NCBI GenBank assembly: GCA_023301545.1
Contig: JALZUI010000041.1
Span: forward strand, 1 to 7,495
DNA: 7,495 bases
Origin: Akkermansiaceae bacterium
Lineage (GTDB): Bacteria; Verrucomicrobiota; Verrucomicrobiia; Verrucomicrobiales; Akkermansiaceae
Direction of reading: 5' to 3'
In this document: piece by piece, positions 1 to 5,701 of the stretch
Numbering within the stretch: the first letter of the stretch is position 1
How the letters are laid out: the number at the start of each line of letters is the position of its first letter
Notes under the pieces: generated by a model
What the model was told of the DNA's origin: nothing
What the model saw: only the letters and a program-made list of their open reading frames with translations
The model's database searches: none
Made by a program: the position numbers and the translations under genes

Positions 1-2
1 CC

Positions 3-329
3 ACCACTAAGATGACGCTAGTTCCATCGCAAGAGACGGTCCGTAATTTACACTTAGACCCACAGGGCTTACCTGCAACCCTGAAATGGGAGGAGGAAGG
101 TGAGAATCAAATTCTGACCGTAGATTATGATCATCCAGCGGATTTAGAGACTAAGATTATCTTCCAGAAAGCATTCCCTCATGTGATTCAGAGTTGGAGC
201 GAGAGCTTTACCCGTTATGGTCAACGGGGAACGACCACCGCGACGTTGAAGGCGTTAAAACTCCTTCCGTACTGGAGCATGAACAGTACGAAATACGACG
301 GAGTGCGGAAAGAATTGGGGCTGGAATAA
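3..329 (+). CDS. Unrecognised protein, C-terminal part (5' end outside the window)
   Basis: The reading frame is open to the left edge (Thr-Thr-Lys precede the Met at position 12), so this is most likely the end of a longer gene; the Met at 12 has no ribosome binding site in front of it. About 108 residues are visible. They are soluble-looking, with no membrane segment and no Cys. They are rich in Trp, Tyr and charged residues and contain a Thr-rich stretch (RGTTTATLK) shortly before a conserved-looking end, PYWSMNSTKYDGVRKELGLE. I do not recognise a catalytic motif. From memory the closing pattern recalls proteins of unknown function in Bacteroidota and relatives that are sometimes mislabelled as Maf septum inhibitors, but I cannot confirm this. 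The gene ends 7 bases before the end of the convergent oxidase gene. It is probably a real gene of unknown function. Confidence 0.6.
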   Translation, partial: TTKMTLVPSQETVRNLHLDPQGLPATLKWEEEGENQILTVDYDHPADLETKIIFQKAFPHVIQSWSESFTRYGQRGTTTATLKALKLLPYWSMNSTKYDGVRKELGLE

Positions 330-336
330 ACTGGGC

Positions 337-1695
337 CTATCCTAGGAATTTATCAGGGTTCAGTAAGCCTTCACTATCCAGAGCGTTTTTGATTGCGAGG
401 TGGGTGGCAAAGGAGGCTTCGCCTACGGCCTCGCGGAACCATTTGCCTTTTGCAATACCGACTCCGTGCTCTCCTGTGATTGCGCCGTCATTGGCGAGAA
501 CCCAGCGAAAGAGTTGGTCGAGCGCTTGATCGGCCTTTTCTTTGATCGCAGGTACATTGTAGTCGGCGACCATGAGGTTGGTGTGGATATTACCATCACC
601 GGCATGACCGAAGCATGAAATGGGGATGCCGCTTTCACGCGAGAGTTCTTGGGCGAATTCTACTAGCTCGACCAGTTTCCCGCGGGGGACGACGATGTCT
701 TCATTGAGCTTTGTTAAGCCAGTAGCGCGAAGAGAGTAGGAGAAATCACGGCGGAGTTTCCAGACGGCTTCGCAAGCTTCGTTATTTTCATGTCGCTCGA
801 TGGAGAGCGCTCCGAGCTCTTGGAGGATTGCACTAACCTCAGGGAGCTCGGCTTCGACCGCAGCTTGGCGTCCATCGAGTTCAATGATGAGATGGGCTTC
901 TCCTGGGGGGAATGCATCTTGGCCCAGATAGTCCCGAGCCGCTTTGAGAGTAAAAGGGTCGGTGATTTCCAGAGCCGAGGGATGGTGTCCAGAGTTGAGA
1001 ATGGTCTGTACCGCAAGAGCTGCGGTCTGGAAGTCGCTGAAGGTCGCCGTCAGCATGCTACGGTGAGCGGGGTGGGGAATGAGGCGCAAGGTGGCCTCGG
1101 TGATGACTCCGAGCATTCCTTCGGATCCGACAAAGAGGGAAGTCAGGTCGAAGCCTTGTTTATTCTTATGTAAGCGCCCTCCAGTGTTCAGAATGGTGCC
1201 ATCTGCGAGGACGACAGTGAGTCCGAGGACGTAGTGCTTAGTTACGCCGTATTTCAGACAACGTGGGCCACCTGCATTGGTGGCGATATTTCCTCCGATA
1301 GAGCATTCGCGGAGGGAGGCGGGATCGGGGGGGTAGTACCACCCTAGTTCACTGACGGCATCCTGTAAGTCCCCCGTGATTACTCCCGGCTGCGTCACAA
1401 CCACTCCATCCTGCGGGGCGAGGTCTACGATCTGATTCATCTGAAAGACAGAGAGGGCGATCCCTCCCTTTAGAGGTACGGCGCCGCCGACGTAGCCTAC
1501 TCCTGCTCCTCGAGTGGTAACGGGAATGCCTTTTGCATGAGCGTATTTGAGGGTGGCGGAAACGTCCTCGGTGGATTGCGCAAAGACGACGACCTCTGGC
1601 ATATTATGGGCGTACCAGCGGTCGATGGCGTGTTCCTCTAATACCTCAGGGGCGGTCGAGGCCTGTAGTCCGAGGTCTAGTAAATCTTGTATCAT
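337..1695 (-). CDS. glcD: FAD-linked 2-hydroxyacid oxidase, glycolate oxidase GlcD / D-lactate dehydrogenase type
   Basis: This 452-residue protein probably oxidises a D-2-hydroxyacid such as glycolate or D-lactate to the 2-oxoacid with FAD, passing electrons to the respiratory chain. The N-terminal PCMH-type FAD domain carries RGAGVGYVGGAVP (62-74), PDP (123-125), SIGGNIATNAGG (132-143) and LFVGSEGMLGVITE (187-200). The C-terminal FAD-oxidase domain carries NEDIVVPR (331-338), GHAGDGNIHTN (363-373, the likely metal/substrate site) and GEHGVGIAKGKW (408-419). The length is complete but somewhat shorter than Escherichia coli GlcD (499 residues). The start at 1695 has an AAGGTGG ribosome binding site (1697-1703), close to the ATG. 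No GlcE or GlcF partner lies beside it, so it may act alone or with partners encoded elsewhere. The substrate cannot be read from the sequence; a D-lactate dehydrogenase or another 2-hydroxyacid dehydrogenase is equally possible. The family assignment is firm. Confidence 0.9.
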   Translation of the reverse strand: MIQDLLDLGLQASTAPEVLEEHAIDRWYAHNMPEVVVFAQSTEDVSATLKYAHAKGIPVTTRGAGVGYVGGAVPLKGGIALSVFQMNQIVDLAPQDGVVVTQPGVITGDLQDAVSELGWYYPPDPASLRECSIGGNIATNAGGPRCLKYGVTKHYVLGLTVVLADGTILNTGGRLHKNKQGFDLTSLFVGSEGMLGVITEATLRLIPHPAHRSMLTATFSDFQTAALAVQTILNSGHHPSALEITDPFTLKAARDYLGQDAFPPGEAHLIIELDGRQAAVEAELPEVSAILQELGALSIERHENNEACEAVWKLRRDFSYSLRATGLTKLNEDIVVPRGKLVELVEFAQELSRESGIPISCFGHAGDGNIHTNLMVADYNVPAIKEKADQALDQLFRWVLANDGAITGEHGVGIAKGKWFREAVGEASFATHLAIKNALDSEGLLNPDKFLG

Positions 1696-1739
1696 GCCAC
1701 CTTCTTAGCCTGTTTTCCCATAGAAAAGCACGCTCAAAC

Positions 1740-1767
1740 TTGCATTTCCTTTGATTCGCTCCATAAC
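1740..1767 (+). promoter_or_regulatory. Possible promoter of the hopJ-family gene
   Basis: TTGCAT (1740-1745) and CATAAC (1762-1767) are 16 bases apart and match the sigma-70 consensus at 3/6 and 4/6 positions. The predicted transcription start falls at about 1774, next to the ATG at 1775. The match is weak. It is listed because the gene has no Shine-Dalgarno sequence, so a leaderless transcript would make sense. Confidence 0.2.
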
Positions 1768-1774
1768 AGATAGC

Positions 1775-2119
1775 ATGACCTTATCTGATTTTCTAAGCAA
1801 GCTACAGAGCGCCCCTGAATCCATCGAATTTTCAGACACGATGGCTGTGATCGAAGCGAATTACGCCTTTACGGAAACAGGGTTTAAAAACGGAGAAACG
1901 AATAACGAAGCGGGTACGAACTCTGGTTCATGTAAGTTATTCGCCTTTGCAGAACTCAATAAGCTGAGCCTAGAAGCGACTCTGGCCTGTTTTGGAGCGT
2001 ATTACCGGAGCGATGTTTTAGAACACCCAAGCGCTACCGATCATGCTAATATTCGTAACTTTATGAAGCATGGGTGGGACGGGATCGAATTTGAAGGAAA
2101 AGCGTTGAGCGCTAATTGA
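1775..2119 (+). CDS. HopJ type III effector family protein (function unknown)
   Basis: This 114-residue protein matches the HopJ family along its whole length. Marks are the start MTLSDFLSKL, the SIEFSDTMAVIEANYAFT stretch (16-33), NEAGTNSGSCKLFAFA (44-59), and CFGAYYR followed by VLEHPSATDHANIRNF (72-96) and GWDGIEF (100-106). The family name comes from a Pseudomonas syringae secreted protein, but homologues are common in free-living bacteria that lack type III secretion, and no secretion gene lies nearby, so an effector role should not be assumed. The biochemical function is unknown. I chose the ATG at 1775 because family members begin MTL; a TTG at 1751 would add eight residues without similarity. 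No Shine-Dalgarno precedes the ATG. The gene diverges from glcD across 79 bases and converges on the HIT gene. Confidence 0.88.
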   Translation: MTLSDFLSKLQSAPESIEFSDTMAVIEANYAFTETGFKNGETNNEAGTNSGSCKLFAFAELNKLSLEATLACFGAYYRSDVLEHPSATDHANIRNFMKHGWDGIEFEGKALSAN

Positions 2120-2146
2120 GAAACTAAATTGTTTTCTAAATGCGCT
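2108..2146. terminator. Imperfect hairpin between convergent genes, possible bidirectional terminator
   Basis: AGCGC (2108-2112) pairs with GCGCT (2142-2146). Inside it ATT pairs with AAT, and AGAAAC pairs with GTTTTCT with one bulged T around the loop TAAATT. The structure spans the hopJ-family stop codon. The tails are only modestly T-rich on both strands, so a role in termination is plausible but not shown. Confidence 0.35.
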
Positions 2147-2167
2147 TGGTTTAATACTTGGCCGAGC

Positions 2168-2560
2168 TTAGATGAGGACATTCCGTATTTCTTCTACTGC
2201 AGCTTCGGTGTAGGGCTTGCTCTCTGGGTGTCCCCATACTGGACCAGGCCAAGCGGGATCGTTTTCGTTTCTGGCTACGATATGGTAGTGCAATTGAGGA
2301 ACGAGATTGCCAAGAGCGCCGACGTTGATGCGTTGAGGCTGGAAGTGGGCTTGGAGTTTTTCTGAGATGTGTTGAGCTTCCTCCTGTAAGGTTTTGCGAT
2401 CCTCGGGCGTCATTAGATGGAGCTGATCAGTTTCTACCTCAGGCACAAGAATGAGCCACGGGTAATGTGCGTTGTTAAGGAGGAGTAGGTGACTGAGAGT
2501 GAGCTTGCCCAGAGAAATGGTATCGGCAGCGAGACGTGGGTGGAGAGAGAAAGTGGACAT
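2168..2560 (-). CDS. HIT-domain (histidine triad) family protein
   Basis: This 130-residue protein belongs to the histidine triad superfamily of nucleotide hydrolases and transferases, which act on dinucleoside polyphosphates, nucleoside phosphoramidates or similar adenylylated compounds. The N-terminal half has the fold signature LLLLNNAHYPWLILVP (25-40). The C-terminal half has INVGALGNLVPQLHYHIVAR (78-97) followed by DPAWPGPVWG (101-110). The usual H-x-H-x-H triad reads Q89-L-H91-Y-H93, so the first His is Gln while the nucleophilic His (H91) is present; from memory this is usual for the subfamily ending DPAWPxPVWG. The start at 2560 fits the family (MSTFSLHPRL). The ATG at 2572 would add MQTI but overlaps a -10-like TATTAT, and neither start has a good ribosome binding site. 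The gene diverges closely from the SDR gene. The substrate is unknown. Confidence 0.87.
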   Translation of the reverse strand: MSTFSLHPRLAADTISLGKLTLSHLLLLNNAHYPWLILVPEVETDQLHLMTPEDRKTLQEEAQHISEKLQAHFQPQRINVGALGNLVPQLHYHIVARNENDPAWPGPVWGHPESKPYTEAAVEEIRNVLI

Positions 2561-2570
2561 GATCGTTTGC

Positions 2571-2576
2571 ATAATA
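2571..2576 (-). promoter_or_regulatory. -10-like hexamer before the HIT gene
   Basis: On the minus strand TATTAT matches the -10 consensus TATAAT at 5 of 6 positions and lies 10 bases upstream of the ATG at 2560. Transcription would begin about 4 bases before that ATG. No -35 element is recognisable at the right distance, so this is tentative. If correct, it rules out the ATG at 2572 as the start. Confidence 0.25.
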
Positions 2577-2608
2577 CTAAAGGAGCAGTAGCTATTTTGT
2601 ATAGACTT

Positions 2609-3301
2609 ATGAAAACGATTTTAATGATTGGGGGAAATACGGGTATTGGGTACGAGGCTGCTAAAAAGCTGAAATCTGCAGGACATCGGGTGATTGCGGC
2701 CGTGCGCGAGGCTGCTCCGCTGGAGGCTCTAGGGGTGGAAACGCAACCTTTTGAGGCAACGGCGCTGAGTGAACTGGATTTGCCAGAGGTGCTTGATGGA
2801 CTCGTTTATTTCCCTGGTTCGATTAACCTTAAGCCTTTTCATCGTCTTACGGCTTCAGATTTTGAGAATGACTACGCAATTAATGCGCAAGGAGCGGTTC
2901 ATTGCTTACAGCAAGCATTGCCGGCTCTGAAAAAATCTCCGCAGGCCTCAGTAGTGCTTTTTTCCAGCGTGGCGGTGCAGACAGGGATGCCTTTTCATGC
3001 TTCGATCGCAATGGCGAAAGGGGCAGTGGAAGGATTGACGCGCTCGCTCGCTGCTGAGCTAGCGCCTCGAATTCGGGTTAATGCGATCGCCCCATCGTTA
3101 ACCGATACTCCGTTAGCGGCGCCTTTGCTTAATGCGGAGGCCAAGCGCGAAGCCTCGGCAAAACGCCATCCACTGAACCAAGTGGGTGATCCGGCGGACT
3201 TGGCGAGCTTAGTTTCCCTGTTATTAGGAGAGGAAAGTAAGTTTATCACGGGGCAAGTGCTTGCTGCTGATGGAGGGATGTCTTCGGTGAAGTTATTTTA
3301 A
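2609..3301 (+). CDS. Short-chain dehydrogenase/reductase (SDR) family protein lacking the catalytic Tyr
   Basis: This 230-residue Rossmann-fold protein is of SDR type. The nucleotide-binding loop is GGNTGIG (8-14), close to the classical TGxxxGIG. The usual NNAG segment reads YFPGS (67-71), N92 lies in the helix that carries the fourth active-site residue, Ser is at 119-120, and Lys at 137 sits in MAKGAVEGLTRSLAAELAP. The residue four before that Lys, where classical SDRs have the active-site Tyr, is Ile133. The end is normal (ITGQVLAADGG, 213-223). It may therefore be a non-catalytic NAD(P)-binding protein or use a different mechanism; His130 is nearby, but a role for it is speculation. The ATG at 2609 gives the standard SDR N-terminus. 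An AAAGGAG at 2579-2585 is too far away to serve it but could serve a TTG at 2597, which would add four residues. The substrate is unknown. Confidence 0.85.
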   Translation: MKTILMIGGNTGIGYEAAKKLKSAGHRVIAAVREAAPLEALGVETQPFEATALSELDLPEVLDGLVYFPGSINLKPFHRLTASDFENDYAINAQGAVHCLQQALPALKKSPQASVVLFSSVAVQTGMPFHASIAMAKGAVEGLTRSLAAELAPRIRVNAIAPSLTDTPLAAPLLNAEAKREASAKRHPLNQVGDPADLASLVSLLLGEESKFITGQVLAADGGMSSVKLF

Positions 3302-3350
3302 TGATTGAGGTTATGGGATAAATTATTCGTCTTAATTCTCAGGATTTTGA

Positions 3351-3378
3351 TTGTCTTCTAAGGCGTGAGTCTTAATAT
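3351..3378 (+). promoter_or_regulatory. Possible argJ promoter
   Basis: TTGTCT (3351-3356) and TAATAT (3373-3378) are 16 bases apart, each matching 4/6 consensus positions. They lie in the 85-base gap between the SDR gene and argJ. The expected transcription start is near 3385, almost at the ATG at 3387, which has no Shine-Dalgarno. No other signal (riboswitch, attenuator) is visible in the gap. Confidence 0.3.
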
Positions 3379-3386
3379 TTTTCGAC

Positions 3387-4646
3387 ATGCTTGAAAATCC
3401 TGGTAAGTCTATCGAAGGCGGAGTTTGTGCCCCGTCTGGGTACCAAGCCCATGCCGTGGAATGCGGAATTAAGGACGTTAATAATCCTCGTCTGGACTTA
3501 GGGCTGATCTATTCGACAGAGCCAGCGTGTTCCGTAGGGGTTTTCACCACAAACCGCATCAAGGCTGCACCCGTAAAGGTGAGCCAAAATCACCTTAAGG
3601 CTACAGAGGTGCAGGCGTTTCTCTCTAACAGCGGAAATGCCAATGCGTGTACAGGGGCGGATGGCGTGCAGGATGCGAAATCGTGCGCCAAAATTGTAGC
3701 GAAGGAACTGGGGATTAATATGCGTCAAGTGGCGATTTGTTCGACCGGTGTGATCGGGTTGCCTCTGCCGATTGAGCGAATGGAGGCGAAACTACCTGAG
3801 CTGGTAGCGGGTCTCACAAGCACTAATGCGCAAGCCGATATTTTTGCGAAATCGATTATGACCAGCGATACGCGGCAGAAAGAGGTTGCGATTGAGATTG
3901 AAATCGATGGCAAGCCCGTGCGAATCGGGGCATGCGCAAAAGGCGCGGGGATGATCAAGCCGAGTATGGCGACGATGTTGTGCTTTGTGACCACTGACGT
4001 GAAGTTGCCTAAAGAAAGTTTACAGAAAGCGGTTCTGGAGGCGACCGAACAGACCTTTAACCGAATTTCAATCGATGGCGATATGAGCACAAACGATACC
4101 GTGTTGCTGATGGCTAATGGAGCTAGTGGAGTGGAAATCAAGCGCCGTAATGGGAAGGATTGTAAGCTCTTTAATGCCGGATTGAGGTATGTGCTAGATC
4201 AACTGGCGCGCGAGATTGTCCTGGATGGGGAGAAGGTTACTAAGTTTGTCACCTTGGAGGTCAAAAATGCGAGCTCCTACTTGAATGCCAAGAAAGTAGC
4301 AGAGGCCGTGGCCAATAGTCCGCTAGTGAAATGTGCGTGGAATGGAGATGACCCTAACTGGGGCCGTGTTATCCATGCCGTAGGGTATTCCCGTGCTAGT
4401 TTGCAGGAGGAGCTAATCGATATTTATTGGGAGAAAGAACTGGCCTGTAAGGGCGGGAAGCTAGGGCCGGCATCGATCGCAAAGCTGCGTGAAGTAGCGA
4501 GTAAACGTGCCTTTACGCTCACCATTGATCTGAATATGGGTGAATCTGATTATACGATGTACACCTCTGATCTTTCACCCGAGTACGTGGACTACAATCG
4601 CTCTGAGTATTCTTACTGGAAAGCAGTCGAACGGAATCAAGGGTGA
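3387..4646 (+). CDS. argJ: Bifunctional glutamate N-acetyltransferase / ornithine acetyltransferase ArgJ
   Basis: ArgJ transfers the acetyl group from N-acetylornithine to glutamate, releasing ornithine and regenerating N-acetylglutamate in the cyclic arginine pathway; many members also use acetyl-CoA. The cytoplasmic enzyme is made as a precursor that cleaves itself into alpha and beta chains. In these 419 residues GVFTTNRIKAAPV (51-63), LSNSGNANACTG (79-90) and STGVIGLPLPIERM (119-132, with the oxyanion-hole Thr120-Gly121) are followed by KGAGMIKPSMATML (185-198). Cleavage is expected between Ala195 and Thr196, freeing Thr196 as nucleophile. DGEKVTK (280-286) replaces the usual DGEGATK but keeps the Glu; CAWNGDDPNWGR (316-327) is intact. 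The length is normal. Whether it is bifunctional or only an ornithine acetyltransferase cannot be read from the sequence. The stop codon is one base before the glycosyltransferase ATG, suggesting one transcript. Confidence 0.96.
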   Translation: MLENPGKSIEGGVCAPSGYQAHAVECGIKDVNNPRLDLGLIYSTEPACSVGVFTTNRIKAAPVKVSQNHLKATEVQAFLSNSGNANACTGADGVQDAKSCAKIVAKELGINMRQVAICSTGVIGLPLPIERMEAKLPELVAGLTSTNAQADIFAKSIMTSDTRQKEVAIEIEIDGKPVRIGACAKGAGMIKPSMATMLCFVTTDVKLPKESLQKAVLEATEQTFNRISIDGDMSTNDTVLLMANGASGVEIKRRNGKDCKLFNAGLRYVLDQLAREIVLDGEKVTKFVTLEVKNASSYLNAKKVAEAVANSPLVKCAWNGDDPNWGRVIHAVGYSRASLQEELIDIYWEKELACKGGKLGPASIAKLREVASKRAFTLTIDLNMGESDYTMYTSDLSPEYVDYNRSEYSYWKAVERNQG

Positions 4647-4647
4647 G

Positions 4648-5676
4648 ATGGTTATTCTGGGGAACTCAAACAAGCGCTTCTCGGGGGTGACCTCGACGAT
4701 GCTGGCAACCTTGCCAGGGACGGCGAAGCAGTGTGAGGTGGCGATTCTGGGGAAGCATCATATTCCTGGGTCGTACCGAGTACTTGGGTTTTGGGAAATG
4801 GTTAAGCTGTGTCGCCAAGCTCCGGTGGATGGAGGTGGCCATGTCTTCCACGCGCGGAGAAACGACGAAATGATCCAAGCGCTAATTGCCAAAAAAGTAT
4901 TTGGGGCGCAGCTCCACATTCTCTTCACTTCCACCGCTCAGCGCGATCATAGCGGGTTTACTAAATGGTTGATGAAGCAAGTGGATGGGGTTCTTTCCAC
5001 CTGCCAAGCGGCTGCGAAGTTTTTGGAATCCCCTCCGCAAGCTCTCATTCCTCATGGAGTTGATCTGCAGGAATTTACACCCGTGGAAGATAGAGAAACA
5101 GCCTGGAAAAGTTTCGGTCACGGCGGTGACTTTGGGATTGGGATTTTCGGACGGGTTCGTCCTAGCAAAGGGATAGATTTGTTAGTGGAGGCCGCCATTC
5201 CTCTTTTACAGGCGGACTCACGCCCTACGATTGTAATTATTGGGGAGACGACTCCTAAGTTCCAAGCTTACAGAGACGGGCTTCAAGCACTGATTGATGA
5301 GGCGGGGTTAAGTGAGCGTATCCTTTTCCTAGGGAAGCTTCCTTTTGCAGAGGTGAAGCGCTACTTTCAGGCTGTTTCTTTAGTGACCGCGCTGAGCCGT
5401 AATGAGGGCTTCGGTTTGACCGTTCTCGAAGCGATGGCTAGTGGTACAACAGTTCTGGCAACGAAGGCAGGCGCCTGGGAAGAAGTGATCCGAGAGAAGA
5501 ATCACTTAATAGAGGGCTACGAGGTGGAGTCTGTGCGAAAATCTCTCTCTAAGTTACTAAACCAATATGATCTAGGCGTAGAAGGAGAGCTGAACCGAAA
5601 ATACGCAGAGGCCCATCATGACATTAACCGTGAGGTAGCGGCGCTGGTGGCGGAATATCAAAAGAGGGGAGCTTAA
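4648..5676 (+). CDS. GT4-family glycosyltransferase, LpcC-like (LPS core)
   Basis: This 342-residue GT-B fold glycosyltransferase resembles rhizobial LpcC, the mannosyltransferase that adds a sugar to Kdo in the LPS inner core at the cytoplasmic face of the inner membrane. Shared marks are FSGVTSTML (11-19), VFHARRNDEMI (66-76), LFTSTAQRDHSGFTKWL (92-108), IPHGVDLQEFTP (134-145), the donor-site GRVRPSKG (168-175) and EGFGLTVLEAMASG (253-266), whose E253 and E261 form the E-x7-E motif of the family. There is no signal peptide or membrane segment. The ATG at 4648 follows AAGGG at 4639-4643 and lies one base after the argJ stop, so translational coupling is likely; an upstream in-frame ATG at 4540 would lie inside argJ and adds unrelated residues. 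The sugar and acceptor are inferred only from resemblance. The LpcC-like assignment is good; specificity is uncertain. Confidence 0.85.
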   Translation: MVILGNSNKRFSGVTSTMLATLPGTAKQCEVAILGKHHIPGSYRVLGFWEMVKLCRQAPVDGGGHVFHARRNDEMIQALIAKKVFGAQLHILFTSTAQRDHSGFTKWLMKQVDGVLSTCQAAAKFLESPPQALIPHGVDLQEFTPVEDRETAWKSFGHGGDFGIGIFGRVRPSKGIDLLVEAAIPLLQADSRPTIVIIGETTPKFQAYRDGLQALIDEAGLSERILFLGKLPFAEVKRYFQAVSLVTALSRNEGFGLTVLEAMASGTTVLATKAGAWEEVIREKNHLIEGYEVESVRKSLSKLLNQYDLGVEGELNRKYAEAHHDINREVAALVAEYQKRGA

Positions 5677-5685
5677 ATCTCCTCT
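5663..5685 (-). terminator. Hairpin after the sigma-factor gene, candidate terminator
   Basis: AGAGGGGA (5663-5670) can pair with TCTCCTCT (5678-5685) around a 7-base loop. Written on the plus strand, the eight pairs include one G-T wobble. On the minus strand the wobble becomes an A-C mismatch, but the stem is followed by TTTGATATT, a modest U-tract. That suits termination of sigma-factor transcripts. The hairpin overlaps the glycosyltransferase stop codon. No T-run follows it on the plus strand. Confidence 0.4.
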
Positions 5686-5701
5686 ATCGCACACCGGTAA
5701 C

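Noticed and set aside
194..529. Open plus-strand frame of 111 codons
   Set aside because: It overlaps the end of the first gene in another frame and runs antisense into glcD; its composition and lack of any motif mark it as a shadow.
790..1173. Open plus-strand frame of 127 codons antisense to glcD
   Set aside because: The minus strand holds an intact, motif-rich oxidase over the same bases; the antisense product shows no recognisable fold.
2129..2365. Open plus-strand frame opposite the HIT gene
   Set aside because: No similarity or binding site; the HIT domain motif lies on the minus strand over the same bases.
2579..2585. AAAGGAG as the ribosome binding site of the SDR gene
   Set aside because: It is 23 bases from the ATG at 2609, too far. 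It would only work with a TTG at 2597, which adds four residues in front of a standard SDR N-terminus.
3725..4141. Open minus-strand frame of 138 codons inside argJ
   Set aside because: argJ covers the region with conserved catalytic motifs, including the self-cleavage site; the antisense frame is a by-product of its codon use.
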